NCBI GenBank assembly: GCA_021795795.1
Contig: JAJYPA010000020.1
Location: 1-40,196, forward strand
Source: Pseudomonadota bacterium
GTDB taxonomy: Bacteria > Pseudomonadota > Gammaproteobacteria > Halothiobacillales > Halothiobacillaceae
Length of the DNA: 40,196 nt
Reading direction: 5' to 3'
Under the pieces are notes generated by a model, which searched no databases, was not told where the DNA came from, and saw only the letters and a program-made list of their open reading frames with translations. Below, piece by piece: positions 23,066 to 29,701 of this stretch; the first letter of the stretch is position 1, and every line of letters begins with the position of its first letter. The position numbers and the translations under genes are program-made.

Positions 23066-24012
23066 GCGCGGCGCTCCACATGAAAACCACCACTGGCCGA
23101 CCAACCGGAAACAATCGCCACTTCCTCAACCCGGCGGCCAGTAGCCGTGCGCTTGATCGACACCACCACATTTACTGCCTCGGCAATCAGTTCCGGATTC
23201 GGCGGAACGCCAGCTTCCTGTATCAGTTGCCCAATACGTATCAGCGCCGCACTGGCGTCATTGGCGTGTACCGTGCCGACGCCACCCGGGTGGCCGGTGT
23301 TCCATGCCTTGAGCAATGCCAGTGCCGATCCGTCGCGCACCTCACCGACCACAATGCGGTCAGGGCGCAGGCGCATCGTGGCGCGCAACAGGCGCGTCAT
23401 GTCAGTGTTGTCGCTGGTGCGAAGAAATACGACATTTTTGGCATTGACCTGCAATTCGCGCGTGTCCTCGATGACCACAATGCGATGATCGTTATCCACC
23501 TTGGCCACGCAATCCAAAATGGCGTTGGCCAACGTGGTCTTGCCTGTGCCGGTACCACCACACACCAGCACATTCCGGCGACCCGATACCGCCGATTCAA
23601 TTGCCCTGCGCTGATCGTCCGTCATGATGCCTTTTGCAACATAGTCGTCCAGCGTGAACACCAATAGAGCCTTTTTGCGCAGGGCAAAGCTGGCGCGCTC
23701 AACCAGCGGCGGGATCAATGCCTCGAACCGACTGCCGTCCAGCGGTAATTCACATTCCAGAATCGGATGTTCAGGCGTCACCACCGTTTCCAGCATGGCA
23801 GCAACCGTGTTGACGATAGTCAGCGCGCGTACCGGATCAATGGTACCAGTGCATTGCATACCGGCGCCCAAGCGATCCACCCAAAGGGTGCCATCTGGGT
23901 TGAGCATGAGTTCGACCACCTGCGGATCGCGCAGGGGTTCGAGGATTTCAGCACCCATCGCGCGGCGCAGGGCTTCGCTTTGTCGGGCATGAGTCAGGTT
24001 GGCAGAGGTCAT
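23062..24012 (-). CDS. virB11: VirB11/TrbB-like traffic ATPase
   Basis: A 316-residue hexameric ATPase of the VirB11/TrbB family, the first gene of the second transfer operon rather than part of the main VirB operon. Motifs in order: the N-terminal domain with VVELMLNPDGTLWVDRLG; Walker A VLVCGGTGTGKTTLANAI (about 150); the Asp box VVIEDTRELQ; Walker B region LRLRPDRIVVGEVRDGSALALLKAWNTGHPGGVGTVHAN with the His box. I chose ATG 24012; the frame extends to a TTG at 24021 with no better binding site. Its stop overlaps the start of the polyvalent gene (TGATGG). Confidence 0.96.
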   Translation of the reverse strand: MTSANLTHARQSEALRRAMGAEILEPLRDPQVVELMLNPDGTLWVDRLGAGMQCTGTIDPVRALTIVNTVAAMLETVVTPEHPILECELPLDGSRFEALIPPLVERASFALRKKALLVFTLDDYVAKGIMTDDQRRAIESAVSGRRNVLVCGGTGTGKTTLANAILDCVAKVDNDHRIVVIEDTRELQVNAKNVVFLRTSDNTDMTRLLRATMRLRPDRIVVGEVRDGSALALLKAWNTGHPGGVGTVHANDASAALIRIGQLIQEAGVPPNPELIAEAVNVVVSIKRTATGRRVEEVAIVSGWSASGGFHVERRA

Positions 24013-24040
24013 GAATATCAAAAATGGAGATTGATATATC

Positions 24041-24060
24041 TATTCCGCAAGGTGGACACC
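24041..24060. promoter_or_regulatory. Shared transfer operator box, copy upstream of virB11
   Basis: TATTCCGCAAGGTGGACACC, identical over 20 bases to the copy upstream of virB2, occupying almost all of the short gap between the traI stop (24062) and the virB11 start (24012). The virB11 ATG lies 28 bases beyond it. That an exact copy is kept in a 49-base gap strongly suggests it is a functional promoter/operator allowing virB11 to be transcribed independently of traI. Confidence 0.75.
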
Positions 24061-24061
24061 C

Positions 24062-26353
24062 TTACCGCTCAAGATCGACATTTTTACTTTTTGCTGGACG
24101 CTTTGACTGTTTTTTGGGCGAAACGTCAGGCGCATTTTCAATCATGGATTTATTTGACACTGGCAAGGCGTTATCCACAGATTCTGTGGAAAACTCGACT
24201 GTTACTCTGCCTGCTCCATGGCCATCTTCATAAGCGCCAGTTCCCGTCCGTCGCATTTCAGAATTGGCGGCTCTTTCTGGTCCCACACGATCAGGTGCAT
24301 TTGACTGCAAAAACATTTGAGCTGGCTGGTGATGAACCAGACCGACGCCGGACAGGTTTCGCACGCCGGCGAGGGATTCTGGCGGTGTTTTGTGTCCAGC
24401 ATCAGCAAGACTGGACTGATATACAGCGGCTGCCCGTTGTCGCGGCCGGATTCGATTTCGGTTGATTCGATTGTATTCTGGTCGTGCATTTTGATAGTCC
24501 TTTCCATTGAATTGGTTTGATTGCCGTTTTGTTTGCTCATCCGCCACTACAGCCCGCAGATCCTCGTTGGTAACCGTAATTCCAAGCCGAACAGCCTGCC
24601 GCGCTGCGCGTTCCCGGAATTCACTGCTGCCGGTAATGTCTACCTTGCCACCATATTTCTGTGCTGCCAGCCGCAATGCGGCCTCCAGGCTGTCATCTGC
24701 CTTGTCGTGCATGACGATGCGCGGCCCGGTGTCGGTGAACTTGTCCCGTCCATCACGCCCGCGATAAACCACCATTTGCCGGCGCTGGTCTATGAGCGCA
24801 TCCAGTGCCGCAAGTGTGTGTCGGCGCAAGGGATCCACTTCCTCACCCTCGATGCCATCGAGTGGTTTGTTCTTTGCCCGTTGTTCGCGATAACGAATGC
24901 CGCGCAATGCTGCGAGTGCTGCTTCATCGCCTTGAGCTGCTTCTTTTTCCAGCCAGATGCGCCAGACTTCGGCGCGTGGCAATCTGGCTGTGAGCGACTT
25001 GCGCTCGGCAGCCTGCCGCTTTTGTAGTTCCTCGCGTTCCATGGCGGCTTGGCGCGCCCACATTGATAACGCCAATTCAAGACTTTTCCCGCTTTTACGT
25101 GCCTGCGCTTTGGCTTCATTGCGCATCTGGCGCTGCTGCACCAGCATGGCGCGGCGTTCCTGATCATGCTGATCCCGCAGCACCTGCCGTTGCTGCGGTT
25201 TGGTTTTCTTGATGGATTCCTGCTCTGCCTTGAACCGGTCAGCCAGATTCTGCCGTGCATCCGCGCGCGCCTGCCGGCGAATCGCCCGCTCATCCGGATC
25301 GCGTGCCCGAGACGCACGAAAATCTTCATGGGCTTTTTCCGGAGATTCGTTGCGTTGTCGTTCCGCCATCTGGCGTTGATAGATATTGCGTGCGCTTGTC
25401 GGCGCTGTCGCCGGCGGCTTATAAGCACCAAGGATTTTTTCCAGCTCTGCCCGACTTGCCCAGCGCCCTAGTTGAGATGCCTTGGCCGCCAGCACGCGCC
25501 CGTCATCCAATGTAGTCGTGACAATCATCCCGGAACCTTTTGGCTGGATAATTACCCCATGCTTCTCCATCGTCGCATGCACGTCTTGCCAGGTGACGCC
25601 CGTTTTGGCGAGCGTCTGCTTGAGATCGTGCGCCGGATTTTTGGCGATCCAGGACTGGAAGGAATGCTCATCCCCAATGTTTTTCTCTGCGCGCCGGGCA
25701 CGTTCACTAATCCGCGCCCCATCCTCTTTCAGCAACCCACGCTCGCGACGCTCAGCCCGGCTCATGCGCACGATCTTGGGACCGTCATTCGTATCCAGCG
25801 TAATGTATGGCCCGTTGGCGCGCTTGTGGCCAAATTCCAGTTCCAGTTCACGCATGCACTGGTCAAGAATAAAATAGTCCTTCTTGAATGGCGGGCTGAT
25901 TGCTTTCAGGCTCTCCGGATGTATCCGATTGATGACCAGATGCACATGATCGTTGTCGGTGTCCCGATGGATAGCCCAGGCCGCCTGATGATCGGCATAC
26001 CCCAGCGCCTGCATGATGTACTTGCTGGCATGCTCAGCTTGTTCCGGCGTCGGATGTTCGTCTTCCTGCCAGTTAATCGCGACGTGGTATACCGGATTGC
26101 CGTTGAACCGGCCTTTGTTACGACATTTGAATTCTACGTGATTGAACACGCACGCCAGATCACTGGCGTATGCCGCGCGTTCTTCGTCCGGCATGAAATA
26201 CAGTTCATCGTCAGACACATTGATATGCCCGGCCTCAATTCGCACTTCTTCAGCCAGCCCACATTCCGGATCGGCGCGCATGATATACCGCATCACAGGA
26301 TCAAAACCTTTGCTGCCACTGCTATGCTTCAGTGTGATGACTTTCGCAATCAT
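24062..26353 (-). CDS. traI: TraI-like MOBP relaxase with C-terminal LPD7 domain
   Basis: A 763-residue DNA relaxase that nicks oriT and pilots the transferred strand. The N-terminal relaxase domain has a candidate catalytic Tyr at residue 23 (PVMRYIMRAD; RP4 TraI uses Tyr22) and the three-His motif IHRDTDNDHVHLVINRIH (128-145) with NPVYHVAINWQ upstream. The middle (about 330-500) is a long Arg/Gln/Glu-rich helical region. An LPD7 domain sits at about 520-605 (SLEAALRLAAQKY..ITGSSEFRERAARQAVRL), then a tail with VRNLSGVGLVHH and a basic C-terminus. Its ATG overlaps the traJ stop (ATGA). The last third of the gene contains another frame (24202-24489). Confidence 0.95.
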   Translation of the reverse strand: MIAKVITLKHSSGSKGFDPVMRYIMRADPECGLAEEVRIEAGHINVSDDELYFMPDEERAAYASDLACVFNHVEFKCRNKGRFNGNPVYHVAINWQEDEHPTPEQAEHASKYIMQALGYADHQAAWAIHRDTDNDHVHLVINRIHPESLKAISPPFKKDYFILDQCMRELELEFGHKRANGPYITLDTNDGPKIVRMSRAERRERGLLKEDGARISERARRAEKNIGDEHSFQSWIAKNPAHDLKQTLAKTGVTWQDVHATMEKHGVIIQPKGSGMIVTTTLDDGRVLAAKASQLGRWASRAELEKILGAYKPPATAPTSARNIYQRQMAERQRNESPEKAHEDFRASRARDPDERAIRRQARADARQNLADRFKAEQESIKKTKPQQRQVLRDQHDQERRAMLVQQRQMRNEAKAQARKSGKSLELALSMWARQAAMEREELQKRQAAERKSLTARLPRAEVWRIWLEKEAAQGDEAALAALRGIRYREQRAKNKPLDGIEGEEVDPLRRHTLAALDALIDQRRQMVVYRGRDGRDKFTDTGPRIVMHDKADDSLEAALRLAAQKYGGKVDITGSSEFRERAARQAVRLGITVTNEDLRAVVADEQTKRQSNQFNGKDYQNARPEYNRINRNRIRPRQRAAAVYQSSLADAGHKTPPESLAGVRNLSGVGLVHHQPAQMFLQSNAPDRVGPERAANSEMRRTGTGAYEDGHGAGRVTVEFSTESVDNALPVSNKSMIENAPDVSPKKQSKRPAKSKNVDLER
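24202..24489 (-). CDS. Cys-rich small protein nested within traI
   Basis: A 95-residue frame entirely inside traI, same strand, different frame. AAAGGA stands 8 bases before its ATG at 24489. The translation looks like a real zinc-binding protein: ACETCPASVWFITSQ, then LKCFCSQMHLIVWDQ and ILKCDGRELALMKMAMEQAE, with paired Cys residues (CxxC, CxC, C). Gene-in-gene coding in relaxase genes is known from RP4, where traH is encoded inside traI. The two proteins need not be homologous. The traI frame also looks genuine here, so the DNA appears to be dual-coding. The function is unknown; a relaxosome or metal-binding accessory is possible. Confidence 0.65.
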   Translation of the reverse strand: MHDQNTIESTEIESGRDNGQPLYISPVLLMLDTKHRQNPSPACETCPASVWFITSQLKCFCSQMHLIVWDQKEPPILKCDGRELALMKMAMEQAE

Positions 26354-26664
26354 GTCTTTCCGCCGCGCCGAATACTGCGAGCAGTCGCCTGCAACTCCTC
26401 AACCAGTCGCCACCATTTCCGCCGATCATCCGCAGTTGCCCAGTCTTTGTCCTTTGGATAGTAATGTTTGAGCATACGACCCACCTGATCGATGCTTTTT
26501 GCCGCACCTTCATCTACATTGGATATCACCGGTTTGTTCATGATTCGTTGCCGGATCAGTTCAGACATGTTCATGCCGGCGTGCTGCGCCTGCTTCAGCA
26601 GATCGGCATGTTGTGTCTCTGTGATGCGCACGCGCATCACAATTGCCAGTTTTGTTTTGTCCAT
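26350..26664 (-). CDS. traJ: TraJ/MobC-like relaxosome accessory protein
   Basis: A 104-residue DNA-binding accessory that helps the relaxase at oriT. The N-terminal VMRVRITETQHADLLKQAQHAGMNMSELIRQRI has the ribbon-helix-helix arrangement typical of TraJ/MobC proteins (a beta strand, then two helices with the SELIR motif). The rest is helical and basic (VGRMLKHYYPKDKDW..LVEELQATARSIRRGGKT). The ATG at 26664 abuts a shared operator box, and its stop overlaps the traI ATG. An in-frame GTG at 26688 lies inside the box and was rejected. Gene order traJ-traI on one side of oriT and traK on the other matches IncP plasmids. Confidence 0.88.
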   Translation of the reverse strand: MDKTKLAIVMRVRITETQHADLLKQAQHAGMNMSELIRQRIMNKPVISNVDEGAAKSIDQVGRMLKHYYPKDKDWATADDRRKWWRLVEELQATARSIRRGGKT

Positions 26665-26669
26665 ACCTC

Positions 26670-26689
26670 TATTCCGCAAAGTGGACACC
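26670..26689. promoter_or_regulatory. Shared transfer operator box, copy upstream of traJ
   Basis: TATTCCGCAAAGTGGACACC, one base different from the virB2 and virB11 copies. The match to the virB2 copy spans 25 bases (26665-26689, one mismatch). Only 5 bases separate the box from the traJ ATG, so a bound protein would cover the translation start region. Either the transcript is nearly leaderless or transcription begins further upstream and the box also acts in the leader. Confidence 0.72.
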
Positions 26690-26699
26690 TGTCACAGTG

Positions 26700-26809
26700 C
26701 TGCACCTGAATTGCACCAGACTTGTCCTGAACGACACCAGGCTTGTAGTTATGGTTGCGCCTGCGCTGCACCAGAGTTGCACCAGAGTTGCACCAGAGTT
26801 GCACCAAGA
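26700..26809. repeat. 11-bp-register direct repeats (iteron-like) beside traJ
   Basis: Four head-to-tail 11-mers of the form YTGCACCAGAG lie at 26766-26776, 26777-26787, 26788-26798 and 26799-26809 (the last ends AAGA). Degenerate units keep the same 11-base phase leftward to 26700 (CTGCACCTGAA, TTGCACCAGAC and weaker ones), giving about ten units. A period of one helical turn would place every unit on the same DNA face, as expected for cooperative binding by a relaxosome or replication protein. No open frame uses it. Confidence 0.8.
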
Positions 26810-27040
26810 GCAAAGGGACAAAATCCGTACAAGGTAAGGTGATGTAGGACATTCGTGACACGTCTGCGACGCGCCCGAACATCCATACATCCCCACTTGG
26901 TCAGGCTCCGCCCGACACCCGACAATCTTCAACGCCTTTGCCGTGCATCCTGTTGTTCTCCGCGGTTCCCTTGTCGCGCCATGTTGATGAACGATGACGG
27001 CACCGCCATGCAAACAAACGCACGTCATATACAAACGGCA
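26810..27040. other. oriT: Probable oriT region
   Basis: This gene-free DNA between divergent traJ-traI and traK-traL-traM is where IncP-type plasmids carry oriT. ATCCTG at 26947-26952, followed by T, matches the core of IncP/MOBP nic sites (ATCCTG then Y at the cut). Tandem CCCGACA units (26910-26923) and short imperfect inverted repeats lie within 40 bases upstream. Location and core match support oriT; the exact nick position and strand are inferred. Confidence 0.6.
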
Positions 27041-27044
27041 TTAC

Positions 27045-27070
27045 CCGCAAGGTGTCCACCTTGCGGAATA
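27045..27070. promoter_or_regulatory. Shared transfer operator, palindromic copy upstream of traK
   Basis: Here the box is completed to a perfect palindrome: arms CCGCAAGGTG (27045-27054) and CACCTTGCGG (27057-27066) around TC. The conserved 20-mer reads toward traK (27051-27070), whose ATG lies 33 bases downstream. The other three copies hold only one full arm, so this is probably the highest-affinity site for the presumed dimeric regulator. Confidence 0.78.
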
Positions 27071-27103
27071 GTGGTATATGCGCCGCATTAATGAGGACCA
27101 TCA

Positions 27104-27706
27104 ATGGACAAAACCGGAACGCCACCAGACAAACCAGAGTTTGATCCCGTGACAGCAGCGGATCTGCAAGCTGCCGCTTCGGTGAAATTGCAAACGTTGC
27201 TCAAAGCGAAGCAGGAAGCGAACAGGGCGTCATCCACCAGAGAGTTTGCCGTGCGATGCGTGCGCGGACTTGAGACCACAGTTCATCAACTCTTCGATGC
27301 GGGAGCGAACGCGCAAGAAATCTTGTTGCAACTGATCGAAGTGCTGCCGTCCATTCCTGCGGACGACCTTCGTTATGCATTGAAGGCGACCGGCAGGCGC
27401 AACAAACGGTTGCGCGTTTCATCCGGTTCGCCAATCTCGCTGGCTTCACCCGACGCCGAGTCCGTCGGCCAGGAAAAAATCGGGGTGCGGCCAGCACCCA
27501 ATCCCGCCAAAGAGGCAAAGACAAAATCGCCGTCAAGCACAACTACGTCAGCACCAAAATCTGCCGCAGCCAGCGCCGATCTGCCGGCCTGGGCGGATGG
27601 ATCGGACAAGCGCGATGACGAGTCTGACGACGATTACCGGCTACGCAAGGAAATCGAAGGGCCGCCTGAAGCCAGGAACAAATTCATTGGCGAACATAAA
27701 ACCTGA
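27104..27706 (+). CDS. traK: TraK-like oriT-binding protein
   Basis: A 200-residue hydrophilic protein at the IncP traK position, first gene of the plus-strand operon beside oriT. It has a helical N-terminal DNA-binding-like half (STREFAVRCVRGLETTVHQLFDAGANAQEILLQLIEVLPSIPADDLRYALKATGRRNKR). This has the same general plan as TraK (a helical block with a degenerate helix-turn-helix, then a basic patch). A long Ser/Thr/Pro/Ala/Lys-rich linker and an acidic tail (DKRDDESDDDY) follow. RP4 TraK wraps oriT DNA and bends it. GAGGA precedes the ATG. Assignment rests more on position than on strong sequence identity. Confidence 0.6.
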   Translation: MDKTGTPPDKPEFDPVTAADLQAAASVKLQTLLKAKQEANRASSTREFAVRCVRGLETTVHQLFDAGANAQEILLQLIEVLPSIPADDLRYALKATGRRNKRLRVSSGSPISLASPDAESVGQEKIGVRPAPNPAKEAKTKSPSSTTTSAPKSAAASADLPAWADGSDKRDDESDDDYRLRKEIEGPPEARNKFIGEHKT

Positions 27707-27727
27707 TTTTTCTGAAAGGAGAAAATA

Positions 27728-28309
27728 ATGACACAGCGAATTCGTTCTGCTCCCGTAACAGATAGCCACGCTTTAGTCTGTCCGTGGTGCAAAAAACTCG
27801 TGCTCCTGATTTATCCCGACCGTTCGGAGGTTCCGGGAGGCGGTTTTTGGCTGCGCGACGGCGACACCATTTACGGATTGTACAATCAGTTGACCGAAGT
27901 GCAGACAACACCAAACGCTTTCGCCGACATGTTAATGGTTGGCGGTTGCCGTCATTGCGGCAACGACTACTATGTAATTCAAGCCACTTTTATGAACGCC
28001 AAACGGGATGACGCAGAGCCTTATCTTTATTTCAATACAGATCTCGGCTCCGAGCGCAATTATGTGTGCAGTCCGGTGACGCGCATTGAGAACGTGCCAA
28101 ATCCCTGGGTAATGCAGGAATACAACACGCCTCACGGACTCATGCAGCATCACATCTTTGGGCCATGGGTTTTAGATGACCCCGCTGGTGTTATCGGCCC
28201 GTATGGTGTCAGTTCGTGCGGTGGACAAGCCGATCCTTGGGATCACGGAAGGGCTCTGCTTCTCACGCTATGGGACAATTTGCGCGCACTGCATCCTGAA
28301 ATAGGCTGA
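27728..28309 (+). CDS. Unknown protein with two CxxC zinc knuckles, between traK and traL
   Basis: A 193-residue soluble protein that I do not recognise. It contains two cysteine pairs, LVCPWCKKLVLL (about 17-28) and GGCRHCGNDYYVI (about 73-85), likely one zinc ribbon. A region rich in aromatic and acidic residues (EPYLYFNTDLGSERNY) follows, then a His/Trp/Gly-rich C-terminal half. AAAGGAG precedes the ATG. It interrupts the usual IncP order traK-traL-traM with good spacing on both sides, so it appears to be an added gene in the operon. It may belong to the group of host-interaction or DNA-protection accessory genes; there is no direct evidence. Confidence 0.65.
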   Translation: MTQRIRSAPVTDSHALVCPWCKKLVLLIYPDRSEVPGGGFWLRDGDTIYGLYNQLTEVQTTPNAFADMLMVGGCRHCGNDYYVIQATFMNAKRDDAEPYLYFNTDLGSERNYVCSPVTRIENVPNPWVMQEYNTPHGLMQHHIFGPWVLDDPAGVIGPYGVSSCGGQADPWDHGRALLLTLWDNLRALHPEIG

Positions 28310-28349
28310 TGCCAATCTTTTCATTTTTTATCCTCTGAAGGAGTACACC

Positions 28350-29105
28350 ATGCTCAAAACTTTCATCATCGATGGCGACAAGGGTGGCGTTGGCAAAAGT
28401 CTCGCCGCGCGCGCACTGGTACACCACTACCTTGCTCAACCGGCAGAAGCGCGTCCGAAGGTCATCGTATACGATGCTGATTTATCGAATCCGGACGTGT
28501 GCGGCAAGGGAGGGCTGGAAGCAGGCGCCGGCATCATGGCCACCGCCCTGATCGACCTGTCCACCGAAAACGGCTGGATCGATCTCGGCACTCGCGTATC
28601 CACCATCGCGGCCGCCGCAGAAAAATCGGATTACCGCATCATCATCAACATGCCGGCTCAGATCGGCACGCGGGCGTTTGATGGATCCATCCATATCGTC
28701 TCGGAAGTGCTGCGCGAAGCCAATGCCATACCGATCTGGATGCTGAGCCGCACGCAAGAGAGCCTGCGCGCGCTCAATTACCGGCTGCGCAACATGCCGG
28801 CGCGCTATGAATCCGGCATGGTGATCAAGAACCTGTTTTTTGGCACGGCTGACAAGTTCGCCCTCTGGGCTGTCGATGAACTGCGTGCGCAGCTCGTTGA
28901 TGGCGGCAGCTGGATTGAATCCGAACTGCCGGAACTCAATGACCAGCTCACCGTCATGATTGGCCGGCGGCCGTTCCATGAAGTCCTGCAATCCGGTATT
29001 GACGGCAAATCCCTGCCGTTCGGTTATCGCCTGGCGCTGGAATCCTGGCTGCAACGCTCAAGTACTGCCATGGCCAAGGTCGAGGATATTGGCGGAGCTG
29101 AATGA
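28350..29105 (+). CDS. traL: TraL-like ParA/MinD-family ATPase
   Basis: A 251-residue deviant-Walker ATPase of the ParA/MinD group at the IncP traL position. It begins MLKTFIIDGDKGGVGKSLAARAL with KGGVGKS at residues 11-17, a deviant Walker A. Next comes VYDADLSNPD (signature Asp), then YRIIINMPAQIG as Walker B. TraL of IncP plasmids lies in the leader/relaxosome operon and is dispensable or host-dependent for transfer. It overlaps traM by 4 bases (ATGA). A good GAAGGAG precedes the ATG. Confidence 0.85.
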   Translation: MLKTFIIDGDKGGVGKSLAARALVHHYLAQPAEARPKVIVYDADLSNPDVCGKGGLEAGAGIMATALIDLSTENGWIDLGTRVSTIAAAAEKSDYRIIINMPAQIGTRAFDGSIHIVSEVLREANAIPIWMLSRTQESLRALNYRLRNMPARYESGMVIKNLFFGTADKFALWAVDELRAQLVDGGSWIESELPELNDQLTVMIGRRPFHEVLQSGIDGKSLPFGYRLALESWLQRSSTAMAKVEDIGGAE

Positions 29106-29701
29106 TGGCATACACCAACACCGAACAGATATTCATGGATGTGCTGGGCGGAAGATCGCCGTCGCCATCCGAACAGAAACAGATCGACGCGCTGCTGGCC
29201 ATTCTCATGCGCGCCGGGTTTGTGGTGGATGAACCGTCCAATGCCGCACATGTCACCATGCTGGCATGGGGTTGGGCGCGCGAAACCGGCCGGAATGATG
29301 TGCTGACCGCGCTGCACGGCAACAGGCAGGACATGGATGCCAAAATCACGGCAATCCATCAGGGGATCGAGCGACAGTTGGGTGTGATCGATATGGTGCG
29401 CGAACTGAAGGATCGCCCACAGCCAAGCCCATCCGTTGACACGGACAGCATTGCTGCGGCGCTCATCAAGGCCATGCCACCTCCAACCGCCTCCATCAAA
29501 GTGGACACGTCCCTTCTGAAAAATGCGGTCATGGAATCAGTCAGCAAACTGTGGCTGCTCATCGCCGGGGTCGGTCTGGTTGTTTTCTTCTGGGCGGGCA
29601 TGGAATGGGATCAACATCAACTGGCGCCGGTAATCGAACAACTGCATCTGCAGAACCAGCAGCTGATCAACAAATTGGCTACCGGGCATCATGCGCATTA
29701 A
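29102..29701 (+). CDS. traM: TraM-like protein with C-terminal membrane helix
   Basis: A 199-residue protein at the IncP traM position. A soluble N-terminal part (YTNTEQIFMDVLGGRSPSPSEQKQIDALLAILMRAGF) is followed by a helical stretch (DAKITAIHQGIERQLGVIDMVRELKD). Near the C-terminus is one transmembrane helix at about residues 156-176 (LWLLIAGVGLVVFFWAGMEW) and a short coiled segment (QLAPVIEQLHLQNQQLINKL). It is coupled to traL (ATGA) and overlaps traB by 11 bases. The role in transfer is known only from its IncP relatives as a minor relaxosome-operon gene. Confidence 0.7.
   Translation: MMAYTNTEQIFMDVLGGRSPSPSEQKQIDALLAILMRAGFVVDEPSNAAHVTMLAWGWARETGRNDVLTALHGNRQDMDAKITAIHQGIERQLGVIDMVRELKDRPQPSPSVDTDSIAAALIKAMPPPTASIKVDTSLLKNAVMESVSKLWLLIAGVGLVVFFWAGMEWDQHQLAPVIEQLHLQNQQLINKLATGHHAH

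Noticed and set aside
25472..26461. Long open frame (329 codons) opposite traI
   Set aside because: Antisense shadow of the relaxase gene; Arg/His-rich, with no start signal or recognisable domain.
26700..26809. Possible CRISPR array
   Set aside because: The 11-base units are directly contiguous, with no unique spacers of 30 bases and no cas genes.
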